A stretch of DNA of 64,000 bases from JBDKFK01 sp039798745 (GCA_039798745.1 JBDKFK010000001.1:47300-111299); one strand, 5' to 3'. Positions 15,628 through 26,281 are shown, numbered from the stretch's first letter. Notes: generated by a model not told the origin, from the sequence alone. Program-made: numbers and translations.

Positions 15628-16851
15628 ATGACTATAGATAATAAGCTTGAAATATTAATGTTTGGATGGGAATTCCCTCCGTTTAATAGCGGCGGTCTAG
15701 GAACCGCTTGCCATGGACTGACCCATGCTCTTGCCAAACAAAATGCTGCAATTACTTTTGTACTTCCCCGTCGTATGCAGATCGACACAAACTCGATGAG
15801 ATTTGTTTTTGCAGATTCAGAATATATCACCATTCACGAAGTTGACTCCCTTATCACACCATATATTAATTCAGAAGACTATGAAGATCGCTACATACGT
15901 CTAGGGATGGAGAAGCCTTCAATATACGGCAAATCATTGTTTGAAGAAGTATACCGGTATAGTAAGAAAGGGCGAGAAATAGCTAAAAAAGAAAAATTCG
16001 ATGTAATTCATTCACATGACTGGCTCTCGTTTGGTGCGGGCATTGAGGCAAAGAAAGTTTCGGGGAAACCTCTTATAGCACATATACATGCTACAGAATT
16101 TGATAGGACAGGCAATAATTCAGTCAACTCCCACGTATACAACCTTGAGAAACATGGTATGCAGATGGCAGACAAAGTTATCGCGGTGAGTAACTTTACC
16201 AAAGAAATTATTGTCAAGAAATACGGCATACCTGCGCAAAAAATTACAGTTGTGCATAATGCGATAACTCCTGGTAGGCACCATTCTCCGGAGAGTCATC
16301 ATATGCGTACTATTTTTAAGAAAATTGTTTTGTTTGTCGGAAGGCTAACTCTTCAGAAAGGTCCCGACATATTTCTGAGAGCGGCACAAAAAGTACTGGA
16401 GGTTGATCCTACCGTGGCATTTATTATTGCCGGAGCGGGAGACATGGAGCGTCAGGTAGTACGTGAGTGTGCAGCGCTTGGCATATCGGATAAGGTATTC
16501 TTTACCGGTTTCCTGCGAGGGGAAGAGCTTAATCGTATCTATCAGGCGGCTGATTTATATGTTATGCCATCAATCTCTGAACCTTTTGGTATAACGGTAC
16601 TCGAGGCGCTCAACAACGGCACACCAGTACTTGTCTCAAAACAGTCAGGCGTTTCAGAGGTGCTTACGCATGTTCTTAAAGTAGACTTCTGGGATGTAGA
16701 TGAAATGACCAATAAAATAATGGCAGTGCTCAACTACAAGTCACTCAAACATACACTTCGTGAACACGGAACACATGAAGTAGGCAAGCTGAGTTGGGAC
16801 AAGTCTGCTGCCCAATGTTTGCAGTTGTACAGACAGTGTGTTGGAAATTAG
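15628..16851 (+). CDS. GT4/GT5-like glycogen synthase-type glycosyltransferase
   Basis: The protein has 407 residues and a GT-B fold. The N-terminus reads MFGWEFPPFNSGGLGTACHGL, the acceptor-side GGLG element of glycogen/starch synthases and related GT4 enzymes. It continues with SHDWLSFGAG and AHIHATEFDRTG, and the C-terminal domain has GRLTLQKGPDIF and SISEPFGITVLEAL. It stands at the head of a block with GH57, DUF5752 and GH15 genes. A role in building an alpha-glucan from a nucleotide sugar is therefore likely. At 407 residues it is shorter than classical GlgA (about 480), and the GT4 label is safer. No promoter or ribosome site decides the start. Confidence 0.85.
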   Translation: MTIDNKLEILMFGWEFPPFNSGGLGTACHGLTHALAKQNAAITFVLPRRMQIDTNSMRFVFADSEYITIHEVDSLITPYINSEDYEDRYIRLGMEKPSIYGKSLFEEVYRYSKKGREIAKKEKFDVIHSHDWLSFGAGIEAKKVSGKPLIAHIHATEFDRTGNNSVNSHVYNLEKHGMQMADKVIAVSNFTKEIIVKKYGIPAQKITVVHNAITPGRHHSPESHHMRTIFKKIVLFVGRLTLQKGPDIFLRAAQKVLEVDPTVAFIIAGAGDMERQVVRECAALGISDKVFFTGFLRGEELNRIYQAADLYVMPSISEPFGITVLEALNNGTPVLVSKQSGVSEVLTHVLKVDFWDVDEMTNKIMAVLNYKSLKHTLREHGTHEVGKLSWDKSAAQCLQLYRQCVGN

Positions 16852-16864
16852 GTAATATTAAACT

Positions 16865-18097
16865 ATGTCTTCTATTTGTTTTTACTTTCAGGTGCATCAG
16901 CCATGGCGGGTAAAAAAATACCGCATCTTTGATATTGGCAAAGATCACGATTATTTTAATGATTCCTCAGAGAGTAACCTCAACAATAAAAAAATCCTGG
17001 AGAAAGTCATGAACAAGTGTTACCTACCTACAAATGCTCTTTTACTGGAGTTACTAAAAAAACATCCTGAGTTCAGAATAAGTTTTTCGCTTTCAGGTGT
17101 ATTTCTGGAGCAGGTTGAACAGTTCGCGCCCAAAGTATTGGAATCGTTTCAGAAACTTGTAGATACAGGGAGAACCGAGGTACTCAGTGAAACATATTAC
17201 CATTCACTATCATTCCTTTATTCAAGAGATGAGTTCAAGAGTCAGGTTCAGATGCACAAGAAGTTGGTGAAAAAGCTTTTTGGTGTTACGCCTCAGATTT
17301 TTCGTAACACCGAATTAATTTACAATAACGAAATAGCGCAGGTAGTTGAGCAGATGGGGTACAAGGGGATACTGGCCGAAGGGGTAGACCGAATACTCGA
17401 ATGGAGAAGTCCCAACTTTCTTTATAAGCCTAAGGGAACCAAAAAAATAAAGTTGCTTCTTAAAAACTATCGCCTTTCAGATGATATCGCGTTCCGTTTC
17501 TCCTCGCGTGACTGGAATGAATATCCTCTCACCGCGCCAAAATTTGCGCAGTGGGTGCACGCGGTAAATGGTAACGGTGAAGTTGTAAATCTGTTTATGG
17601 ATTACGAGACGTTCGGCGAACATCAGTGGGAAGATACCGGCATCTTTAACTTTATGAGGGCGTTGCCTGCCGAGATTCTTAAACATCCTGATAATAACTT
17701 TGTTACTCCGTCAGAAGCAGTAAAAAAGTATAAAGCATATGGGGAGCTTGACGTTCCACACTATATTTCATGGGCCGATACCGAACGGGATCTTTCGGCA
17801 TGGCTATCAAACGCTATGCAGCATGATGCTATGCGTATAGTCTATGACATGGAACATGACGTACTTGCGACCAAAGATAGAGCCATCATCAATGATTGGC
17901 GTAAACTGCAGACATCAGACCATTTTTACTATATGTGTACCAAATGGTTCGCAGATGGTGACGTGCACAAATACTTTAATCCCTATGAATCACCGTATGA
18001 TGCCTTTATTTCTTGCATGAACGTACTGCAGGACTTAAAATTAAGAGTTAGATCAACCTATGGAAAAACCTCTCAGCAAGGTCATGAACAATCTTAA
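16865..18097 (+). CDS. GH57 family alpha-amylase/glucanotransferase
   Basis: GH57 enzymes cleave or rearrange alpha-1,4 (or 1,6) glucans with a retaining mechanism. This 410-residue protein has the first family motif HQP at 11-13, the probable nucleophile Glu150 in IFRNTELIYNN, the probable acid Asp246 in FMDYETFGEHQW and the late motif ISWADTERDLSAW. The length fits the short intracellular GH57 form with no signal peptide. It begins 13 nt after the glycosyltransferase gene, and its end overlaps the DUF5752 gene. Whether it hydrolyses, branches or transfers cannot be told from these motifs. Confidence 0.9.
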   Translation: MSSICFYFQVHQPWRVKKYRIFDIGKDHDYFNDSSESNLNNKKILEKVMNKCYLPTNALLLELLKKHPEFRISFSLSGVFLEQVEQFAPKVLESFQKLVDTGRTEVLSETYYHSLSFLYSRDEFKSQVQMHKKLVKKLFGVTPQIFRNTELIYNNEIAQVVEQMGYKGILAEGVDRILEWRSPNFLYKPKGTKKIKLLLKNYRLSDDIAFRFSSRDWNEYPLTAPKFAQWVHAVNGNGEVVNLFMDYETFGEHQWEDTGIFNFMRALPAEILKHPDNNFVTPSEAVKKYKAYGELDVPHYISWADTERDLSAWLSNAMQHDAMRIVYDMEHDVLATKDRAIINDWRKLQTSDHFYYMCTKWFADGDVHKYFNPYESPYDAFISCMNVLQDLKLRVRSTYGKTSQQGHEQS

Positions 18098-18389
18098 AAA
18101 GCTGAGCACCGACGCCGATGCTCACAACCATTCATCAAAAGTTGCCGACGGAGATATGCGCTTCTGGGTCCATGACGGACCGGTGCTCCGGGATATGCAC
18201 GAACTGTACGACGCGCTTGTTTCTATGAGTGATGATCAATATAACTATCACGTAAGTGACGTGAATAACGATTTCGCCAACTGGGTTGAGACTGTGTTGG
18301 AAGACAAACACTGTGCTCACGAACTGCGATACGCTCATACAAGAAAAGCCGCACAACAAATAGTAGACCACCATTTGTCACATATATAA
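18060..18389 (+). CDS. DUF5752-like small protein coupled to GH57
   Basis: A 109-residue protein with the pattern FWVHDGPVLRDMHELYDAL, then MSDDQYNYHVSDVNNDFANWV and a VLEDKHCAHEL segment. I recognise this as DUF5752, often found beside GH57 amylases and glycan enzymes; that link is from memory. No catalytic residues are known. It overlaps the GH57 gene by 38 nt in another frame if started here, or by 14 nt if started at ATG 18084. It ends 3 nt before the GH15 gene. The tight coupling suggests a regulatory or structural partner of the glucan enzymes. Confidence 0.75.
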   Translation: MEKPLSKVMNNLKKLSTDADAHNHSSKVADGDMRFWVHDGPVLRDMHELYDALVSMSDDQYNYHVSDVNNDFANWVETVLEDKHCAHELRYAHTRKAAQQIVDHHLSHI

Positions 18390-18392
18390 CTT

Positions 18393-20375
18393 ATGCCAAA
18401 ATCTCTCGCACTGGGAAACGGGAATATTCTTGTATTGCTAGACAAAAACGCACAAGTAAAGGATTTTTACTTTCCCTATGTAGGTTTGGAAAATCATATT
18501 GGAAACCGTTATTTTCACCGTATTGGCGTGTACGCGGATGGGGTGCTTCATTGGTTGGAAGATCAGGAGTGGGATGTGAAGGTAAACTGCGAAGCGGAGA
18601 CCTTAGCAGGTACGACTATAGCCAAAAATGCCGCATTACATTTAGAGCTTCGCATAGAAGACACCGTATATAACGAGAAAAATATCTTCATCAGAAAGAT
18701 TACTGTTATGAATAAAGCCAATTATAGGCGTAATATAAAGCTATTCTTCAATCAGGAATTTGAAATATACGAATCACACAGAGGCGATACGGCATATTAC
18801 GATCCGTTAGAGAATGTGATCATTCATTACAAAGGTCGTCGGGTGTTCCTGGTAAATGCCATGCAGGAAAAATCAGGATTCGATGACTATGCTGTCGGTC
18901 TATTCGGTATAGAAGGAAAAGAAGGTACCCACAAAGATGCTGAGGACGGAGTCCTGTCAAAAAACGCTATAGAACACGGACTTGTTGATTCCACTATTGG
19001 CATAGGCATGATCGTGGAACCGCAGGAAGAATCGACGGTATATTACTGGATCGCTACCGCTAAGTCGATAAAAGAAGTATATGAAATGAACGCCTACACC
19101 AAGATTCGTACGCCGCGACGACTCATGAAGACAACCGAAGATTTCTGGACTGCCTGGGTGAATAAACAGAATTTTTCATTTCATGGTTTGGATCATGATG
19201 TTATATCGCTTTTTAAAAAATCATTGCTCATTGTCCGCACCCACGTAGACAACAACGGGTCCATCCTTGCGGCCGGGGACTCAGATCTTATGCGGTACGG
19301 GAGAGATTATTACAGTTACATGTGGCCGAGAGACGGAGCATATGCTGCGATTACCTTGGCGAAGGCTGGAGATTTTAGTGTAGCTAAAAGATTTTTTGAG
19401 TTTTGTCATGAGGTTATAACAGAAGAAGGATACCTTATGCATAAATATCGACCTGATAAGTCGTTAGGAAGTTCATGGCATCCATGGATGCGAGACGGGA
19501 AGCCGACCCTACCCATACAGGAAGATGAGACGGCGCTTGTTATTTATGCGTTGTGGAAATATTACGAGCTTTCGAAAGATCTTGAATTTGTCGAGCTGGT
19601 ATACAACACACTCATAAAGCGTGCGGTAAACTTTATGATGAAATACATAGACGAACATACAGGTCTCCCTAAGCCTAGTTATGATCTTTGGGAAGAAAAG
19701 TACGGTACTTCAACCTACACTTCATGCACAGTATACGCAGCACTCAAATCAGCTGCAAAGTTTGCCAATATACTGGGTAAAGCAGAAAGCGAAGAGGAGT
19801 ATGCCCGGCTAGCCGAGAAGATACGGCAGGCAATTCTAAAAAATATGTACGATGAAGAACAGAAGTTTTTTCATAAGATGATTCTGTATAGCGAGCAGTA
19901 TACAGTTATAGATAAAACTATAGACATGTCCTCCATCTACGGAGTGTTTAAGTACGGCATTCTTGATATAGATGACATCCGTGTGAAGGAAGCCATCAAA
20001 GTGATTGAAGATAAACTACAGGTTAAGTCTGAGACCGGTGGGATCCCGCGATATATGTGGGATAAGTATTATACGGCGGATGAAAGTCTGCCCGGTAATC
20101 CGTGGTTTATTACTACCTTATGGCTTGCACAGTACTATATTGCATCTGCACGTACAGAAAAGGATTTAGTAGATGCTCAAAAATGGATCATCTGGACCAC
20201 AAAGTACGCGCTTCCTTCAGGGATACTTTCTGAGCAGATAGATCCGCATACAGGTGAACAAATCTCTTCGGCCCCACTTACCTGGAGTCATTCTGAGTTT
20301 ATAGCGACGGTTATACAGTATATGGAGAAACAGGAAGAGTTGGGAATACATGACCTCTGCGATCCGATTGGATAA
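18393..20375 (+). CDS. GH15 glucoamylase/glucodextranase-like glycoside hydrolase
   Basis: GH15 enzymes release glucose from non-reducing ends of alpha-glucans with inversion. This 660-residue protein has an N-terminal beta-sandwich domain (about 1-270) followed by an (alpha/alpha)6 barrel. Barrel landmarks are YMWPRDGAY, QEDETAL, the probable general acid Glu434 or Glu435 in YDLWEEKYG (DLWEE 431-435) and the probable base Glu635 in PLTWSHSEF. There is no signal peptide, so it acts in the cytoplasm, presumably on stored glucan. It is the last gene of the GT4-GH57-DUF5752-GH15 block, 3 nt after DUF5752. Confidence 0.92.
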   Translation: MPKSLALGNGNILVLLDKNAQVKDFYFPYVGLENHIGNRYFHRIGVYADGVLHWLEDQEWDVKVNCEAETLAGTTIAKNAALHLELRIEDTVYNEKNIFIRKITVMNKANYRRNIKLFFNQEFEIYESHRGDTAYYDPLENVIIHYKGRRVFLVNAMQEKSGFDDYAVGLFGIEGKEGTHKDAEDGVLSKNAIEHGLVDSTIGIGMIVEPQEESTVYYWIATAKSIKEVYEMNAYTKIRTPRRLMKTTEDFWTAWVNKQNFSFHGLDHDVISLFKKSLLIVRTHVDNNGSILAAGDSDLMRYGRDYYSYMWPRDGAYAAITLAKAGDFSVAKRFFEFCHEVITEEGYLMHKYRPDKSLGSSWHPWMRDGKPTLPIQEDETALVIYALWKYYELSKDLEFVELVYNTLIKRAVNFMMKYIDEHTGLPKPSYDLWEEKYGTSTYTSCTVYAALKSAAKFANILGKAESEEEYARLAEKIRQAILKNMYDEEQKFFHKMILYSEQYTVIDKTIDMSSIYGVFKYGILDIDDIRVKEAIKVIEDKLQVKSETGGIPRYMWDKYYTADESLPGNPWFITTLWLAQYYIASARTEKDLVDAQKWIIWTTKYALPSGILSEQIDPHTGEQISSAPLTWSHSEFIATVIQYMEKQEELGIHDLCDPIG

Positions 20376-20426
20376 GCTGCTTACTGAATGCTAAAAATAA
20401 CCCATAATACATAAATAGGAATATTT

Positions 20427-20445
20427 TGATATAATTACATCCTGT
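20427..20445 (+). promoter_or_regulatory. Extended -10 promoter of GT39-like gene
   Basis: TGATATAAT at 20427-20435 (TG-N-TATAAT), then 10 nt to ATG 20446. No recognisable -35 box. Confidence 0.6.
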
Positions 20446-21933
20446 ATGAAAAGCCCAAAGCAGTCCCGATCATGGTTTCTGCCGATTATTATAGTAATTG
20501 CTACATTTCTTGCTTTTTTTGCCTTTCGTGATAAAACACTGGTTTTGGATGAGATAAGTACCATTAATATAGTCAGAGACTGGCATACTATGCTACAGAT
20601 TATGTGGCAGGACGAGGGAAATATGTGGTTGTACTACCTTATCATGCACGTATGGCTAAAACTCGGCACCACTGAGCTTGTACTGAGAAGTTTATCTGTT
20701 ATTTTTGGTATTTTGACTGTGCCTGCGATCTATGCGTTAGCAGAGGAAATTGCAGGAAAAATAGTGGCCCGTATTTCTTCGATACTCCTTACCGTAAATC
20801 TATACTTTATTTTTTATGCCCAGATGGGACGAAGCTACAGCCTTGCACTCCTGCTGGTAACATGCGCGAGTTATGCCTTCATAAAGCTTATGAAGGATCC
20901 TTCCTCAAAGAAGTACCTTATAATGTATATTATAGCCTCTATTCTTGCTATCTATACGTACTTACTCGTAGGCCTCATAATTGCCGTCCAGTATATTTCG
21001 CTTATAACTGTGCCTAAAAAAACTCCCTGGAAACCTATGATTATAACCGCACTAGCAATAGGTATAGCCATGATACCACTTATACTTGCGCCATCATTTC
21101 ATGGGCACCAGCTTGACTGGCTGCAGAAGCCTAAGTTGGTCTATCTACCCATGGGCTATATATTGCTGGCTGGCGACTCTCTTATAGTGAGTGTATTATA
21201 CGGATTTGTTATGCTGGGTCTCCTTCTCAGTGTAAAGAAAGAGTTACTTACCCAAGGCTGGAATAGATTTATCCTTATATGGCTTGGTGCGTGGACCATG
21301 TTTCCCATAGTCTTCGGTTTTCTTTTTTCGCTCGTATTCAAGCCGATTTACGAACCTGAGTCATTTAATACAGTGCTTCCTGGTTTCATAATACTTGCTG
21401 CCATCGGACTGGAAAAACTACTGAATTCTCACAAATGGTTATTCAGAGTTCTGCTTACTCTCATAGTTGTTTTTTCACTGGTACGTTTAGGCGGGTGGTA
21501 CAGTGAAAGCCTTAAGATGCATGTCGCTATTGATAATGAAGAGCCAAGAGACTGGAAGGAGCTGGTAGAGTATATAGAAGATGAACGAAAACCCAACGAT
21601 GCGGTAATATTGTATGCCTACTATATACGACCGCCGTTTGAGTATTATCTGAGTCGGTACCCAATGGCCGAGAGGCCTCATATATTAGAGATATCATCAG
21701 GCACTTATGCGCTCGGTGGGGGAACTGTGCTGCCTGAACCGGACTTTAAGGTTCTCGATGGCTTGTCCAATAGGTTTGACCGAGTATGGCTCGTATCTTC
21801 ATATAATGACACATATTGGTTAGGCCGGGAACATCAGTGGCTGGAAGTAGAAACTGAGCTTGAGAAATACTTTAAGGTAACAAGAGACGTAAATTTTTAT
21901 GAAATAAGGATTCAGTTATTTGAGAACCGTTAG
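20446..21933 (+). CDS. GT39-like membrane glycosyltransferase
   Basis: This 495-residue protein has an N-terminal helix and then an acidic loop, DKTLVLDEISTINIVRDW, with the catalytic-type Asp-Glu pair of GT39/DUF2723-like GT-C proteins. About ten further helices precede a soluble C-terminal domain of some 120 residues. It has its own extended -10 promoter and is followed by a minus-strand tRNA. Such enzymes transfer sugars from lipid carriers to proteins or glycolipids outside the membrane. The acceptor is unknown. Confidence 0.82.
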   Translation: MKSPKQSRSWFLPIIIVIATFLAFFAFRDKTLVLDEISTINIVRDWHTMLQIMWQDEGNMWLYYLIMHVWLKLGTTELVLRSLSVIFGILTVPAIYALAEEIAGKIVARISSILLTVNLYFIFYAQMGRSYSLALLLVTCASYAFIKLMKDPSSKKYLIMYIIASILAIYTYLLVGLIIAVQYISLITVPKKTPWKPMIITALAIGIAMIPLILAPSFHGHQLDWLQKPKLVYLPMGYILLAGDSLIVSVLYGFVMLGLLLSVKKELLTQGWNRFILIWLGAWTMFPIVFGFLFSLVFKPIYEPESFNTVLPGFIILAAIGLEKLLNSHKWLFRVLLTLIVVFSLVRLGGWYSESLKMHVAIDNEEPRDWKELVEYIEDERKPNDAVILYAYYIRPPFEYYLSRYPMAERPHILEISSGTYALGGGTVLPEPDFKVLDGLSNRFDRVWLVSSYNDTYWLGREHQWLEVETELEKYFKVTRDVNFYEIRIQLFENR

Positions 21934-21949
21934 CTTCGGCGGGTGAAAG

Positions 21950-22034
21950 CGGAGAGGGTGGGATTCGAACCCACGGTGACTTGCGCCACGCCGGTTTTCA
22001 AGACCGGTTCATTCGACCACTCTGACACCTCTCC
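21950..22034 (-). tRNA. tRNA-Ser(UGA)
   Basis: Minus-strand class II tRNA with a long variable arm. Acceptor GGAGAGG/CCTCTCC, anticodon stem CCGGT/ACCGG around CTTGAAA giving UGA, discriminator G as expected for serine. CCA not encoded. Confidence 0.95.
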
Positions 22035-22037
22035 TAT

Positions 22038-22262
22038 GTCCCCCAAACTCATGTATGTCGGTTTGGGGACCCCGTGTAAGCGCCTCTATTTGTAGAGACC
22101 CATGTCGGTTGCCCCAACCGCAGTTGTTCATATAGACTATTGGCTTCGCCTGCCCCTGGTTTGTATATGAATTTATACTGAGCAGGAACGAGCAGATAGA
22201 GGCGGTAGAAAGTGTTAACTAACTACGGTCAACTACCTACTCGTTTCCGACCAGTATATGCC
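22038..22262. other. Hairpin-rich spacer between tRNA-Cys and tRNA-Ser
   Basis: Four inverted repeats follow one another. Arms 22038-22048 and 22061-22070 form a 10-bp stem with one bulged C. CTCTA/TAGAG form a small hairpin at about 22084-22096. CGGTT/AACCG pair at about 22106-22120. A long imperfect hairpin occupies about 22173-22258, including a GGAACGAG/CTCGTTTCC core. CGCCTCTAT (22081) can alternatively pair with ATAGAGGCG (22196). No coding frame and no recognised RNA family. The minus strand could be a tRNA-Cys/Ser co-transcript with a structured spacer. Confidence 0.45.
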
Positions 22263-22270
22263 GCTTCTTG

Positions 22271-22342
22271 AGGTGCGTGCCAGAATCGAACTGGCGCATA
22301 ACTGTTTTGCAGACAGTCGCGTTACCACTTCGCCAACGCACC
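22271..22342 (-). tRNA. tRNA-Cys(GCA)
   Basis: Minus-strand cloverleaf: acceptor GGTGCGT/ACGCACC, anticodon stem ACTGT/ACAGT around CTGCAAA giving GCA, discriminator U as usual for cysteine. CCA not encoded. Confidence 0.95.
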
Positions 22343-22449
22343 GTTTCTAAGGTTCTTAGGATACTATTTTACCTCAACAAGGCTCATTATGCCAATATGA
22401 GATATAATTGAATTGCCGGGGACCGTTGTGTATAGTATACATTACCCAT

Positions 22450-22788
22450 ATGAGCACAAAAGAACAGCAACAACATCTTATAGATACATATGTTTCCGAG
22501 TTACTGGAGGCGACAGGAATAGCCCAGTTACCGGAGGACCAGCGGTCTATGTGGTCTAAACAACTAGGAGATGCTATGCATAAGGCAGTAACTGTGGCAT
22601 TCATTAACGCTCTCTCTGTGGAAGGGAGACAGAAATTTGAAAACTACCTTTCTCATAAAGAGATAGCAAAGGCGATGAAAGTATTGGTAGATGAGAATAC
22701 AGATTACGAAACCAAGATGAAAGAAATTCTGGAACAATATAATAAGAACTTTCTCGAAAGATACCTTCAGGAGCTTAAAAAGCAATAA
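22450..22788 (+). CDS. Small helical protein, DUF5663-like, function unknown
   Basis: A 112-residue soluble, mainly helical protein beginning MSTKEQQQHLIDTYVSELL and including ATGIAQLPEDQRSMW. It resembles small uncharacterised CPR proteins annotated as DUF5663, but I hold that only loosely. The C-terminal half is charged and ends in QELKKQ. I choose ATG 22450 because a TATACA hexamer lies 8 nt upstream. An upstream in-frame start at 22408 would place the promoter inside the gene. There is no operon partner: tRNAs lie upstream and the next gene is convergent. Confidence 0.6.
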   Translation: MSTKEQQQHLIDTYVSELLEATGIAQLPEDQRSMWSKQLGDAMHKAVTVAFINALSVEGRQKFENYLSHKEIAKAMKVLVDENTDYETKMKEILEQYNKNFLERYLQELKKQ

Positions 22789-23004
22789 ATTTTATAGGTA
22801 ATAGCAAGAGTATCTTATATGTACAGAGATAGCACTTGATATGCTATTTGCTAAGTAAGTGCTTTGAAAGGTTTGGACTGTTGCAATATATTATTTGTGC
22901 CCATGGAACAGTATTAGGTGAGTAGTTTTAGCCCGTCATACATTCGAAGCCCTCCGTATTAGTGAATAATACTATATCCGTATACAAAACATGAACAATA
23001 AGGC
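22789..23004. other. Intergenic stretch between two convergent genes
   Basis: Contains AGCACTT...AAGTGCT at about 22831-22864 and GTATTA...TAATAC near 22956-22972, each of which can form a short hairpin. Neither has a clear T-run. No gene seen. Confidence 0.35.
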
Positions 23005-24063
23005 CTAAAGTACTATCTCTGACGTGAATTCTTTTATGTTCGCTTCGCTTATGACAAACTGCGTTCCCTGTCCGCTAACCATCTTGTACGCGGCTCGTCG
23101 GACCATCTCTTGTACCACGCGTTCAAGACTTCGGATACCCGGTTCAAAACCCAGCGGTCGAACAAGTTTGGGCCAGAGGGCTTCATCAATGCTGAGTTGT
23201 TGTGGTGTAAGTCCGATTTCCGCGATAATTTTGGGTAATACATAGTGTTTGCCGATTTCGATCTTCTCCGCATCGGTATACGCAGGCATCTGTATTACTT
23301 CCAGACGGTCCAGCACAGCGGTAGCTACATTATTAGTATTATTTGCCGTCGCGACAAAGAGTACCTCTGTTAGATTAACAGGATAATCTATAAAGTAATC
23401 AATGAAGTTTATATTCTGTCCAGGATCAAGAATTTCGAGTAAGGATCCCATTACCGCGGCACGTGCTTCCGGAGTGATACGGTCAAGTTCATCAAGCAGA
23501 ATAACCGGATTACGAGACTGACAACGACGCAGAGCGCGTATTATCATTCCCGGTTCTGCTTCGGGTGAGGTCTTGGACTGTCCTCTTAGATCAAGCGCTG
23601 ATGACAGACCTCCAAACGGTATACGCACAAACTGCCGGTTTAGCGCTTCGGCCAGAGATTTAGCAAAAGTAGTTTTACCTGTACCTGCGAGTCCGACAAA
23701 AAATAGTGACTGAGCATGCACCACATTTGTGTTAAATCTCTGTCGCTGAAGGATGATGACTGATAGGTACTCCAGGATCTTGGCTTTTATCTTCTCCAGT
23801 CCAAAATGATTTTTGTCGAGTAATTCTTTGGCTTTTATTATGTCCAGGGTATCCTGAGTTCTTTTTTCCCAGGGAAGGCTGGTAATCCAGTCCAGATATT
23901 TGGTGGTCACATCAAGTTGAGAAAGATTGCCTCCATACTTGAGAGACAGCGTAATACGTTGAATCTGTTCTTCAGCTTTTGTGCGTAAATCGGCGGGCAG
24001 TGTTGACTCCTGCAGCCTCGTTTTTAGTTTTTCAACTTCGGATATATCTGTTTGGTTGTCCAT
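23005..24063 (-). CDS. Lon-like AAA+ ATPase lacking the protease domain
   Basis: The 352 residues cover the helical linker and AAA+ module of Lon. The linker segment YLDWITSLPWEKRTQD, the Walker A GLAGTGKT (124-131), Walker B VILLDELD (187-194) and sensor ATANNTNNV all match Lon. The protein ends with RAAYKMVSGQGTQFVISEANIKEF, just where Lon's peptidase domain should begin. The N-terminal LAN substrate domain is also missing. It is thus an ATPase without the Ser-Lys proteolytic dyad. Divergent transcription from groES suggests a stress-related or chaperone-like unfolding role. There is no sign of a split protease half next to it. Confidence 0.85.
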   Translation of the reverse strand: MDNQTDISEVEKLKTRLQESTLPADLRTKAEEQIQRITLSLKYGGNLSQLDVTTKYLDWITSLPWEKRTQDTLDIIKAKELLDKNHFGLEKIKAKILEYLSVIILQRQRFNTNVVHAQSLFFVGLAGTGKTTFAKSLAEALNRQFVRIPFGGLSSALDLRGQSKTSPEAEPGMIIRALRRCQSRNPVILLDELDRITPEARAAVMGSLLEILDPGQNINFIDYFIDYPVNLTEVLFVATANNTNNVATAVLDRLEVIQMPAYTDAEKIEIGKHYVLPKIIAEIGLTPQQLSIDEALWPKLVRPLGFEPGIRSLERVVQEMVRRAAYKMVSGQGTQFVISEANIKEFTSEIVL

Positions 24064-24065
24064 AT

Positions 24066-24113
24066 TTAGCAGAGTACAGATGCGCTTGACAAAATCACCC
24101 TCATTTATATAAA
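24066..24113 (+). promoter_or_regulatory. groESL promoter with weak CIRCE-like site
   Basis: TTGACA at 24086-24091, 16-nt spacer, TATAAA at 24108-24113. A half site TTAGCA at 24066-24071 is followed after 15 nt by TGACAA (24087-24092). That is CIRCE spacing with a degenerate second half overlapping the -35 box. The promoter is well supported; the operator is weak. About 80 nt of leader precede groES. Confidence 0.5.
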
Positions 24114-24196
24114 ATTGTTATGTATAATACATTCATTCCAGATGATACATATTCATCTTTAGGATCGTAATTTCATTTTATAAGTTTTTTAATGTA

Positions 24197-24508
24197 ATGT
24201 CTATGGCTAAACAACAAGCGGGTATTCAACCTCTTTTCGATTATGTACTAGTTAAACCTGTTCATCAGGAAACAACAACTCCTTCAGGTATAGTTCTTCC
24301 TGACACAGTTAAAGAAAAACCTCAGACCGGCGAGATCATGGCTATTGGCGATGGTGCTGTAAATGAAGATGGAAAAAAGCTTCCTATGATTGTCAAGGTA
24401 GGACAGAAAGTAATTTATAAAAAATGGGGAGGCAACGAAGTTAAAGTAGGTAATGAAGAATGGATGCTCATCGAACAGAAAGATATCATGGCAGTAGTAA
24501 ATGCATAA
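24197..24508 (+). CDS. groES: Co-chaperonin GroES
   Basis: GroES caps the GroEL cavity during ATP-driven protein folding. This protein of 103 residues (101 if started at ATG 24203) has the family signature around IQPLFDYVLVKPV, the mobile loop TTPSGIVLPDTVKEKPQTGEIMAIG, and the final VNEEW-type strand EWMLIEQKDIMAV. The loop Ile-Val-Leu that binds GroEL is intact. It precedes groEL by 38 nt in the usual operon, driven by a TTGACA promoter. The start is uncertain by two codons. Confidence 0.96.
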   Translation: MSMAKQQAGIQPLFDYVLVKPVHQETTTPSGIVLPDTVKEKPQTGEIMAIGDGAVNEDGKKLPMIVKVGQKVIYKKWGGNEVKVGNEEWMLIEQKDIMAVVNA

Positions 24509-24519
24509 TGCATAGTTAA

Positions 24520-26217
<1,698 letters not shown>

Positions 26218-26245
26218 TAAGGTGACGACGATTAGTAGTAAAAAG

Positions 26246-26270
26246 GCCGTCCGAGTCGGACGGCTTTTTT
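26246..26270. terminator. Intrinsic terminator after groEL
   Basis: An 8-bp stem GCCGTCCG/CGGACGGC (26246-26253 with 26257-26264), a 3-nt loop and T6 at 26265-26270. A run of A precedes the stem, so it can also end the convergent gene's transcript on the minus strand. Confidence 0.9.
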
Positions 26271-26281
26271 ATATGCCCCAA

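Noticed and set aside
22831..22864. CIRCE element upstream of the Lon-like or DUF5663-like gene
   Set aside because: AGCACTT/AAGTGCT has the wrong spacing (20 nt) and lies downstream of both convergent genes.
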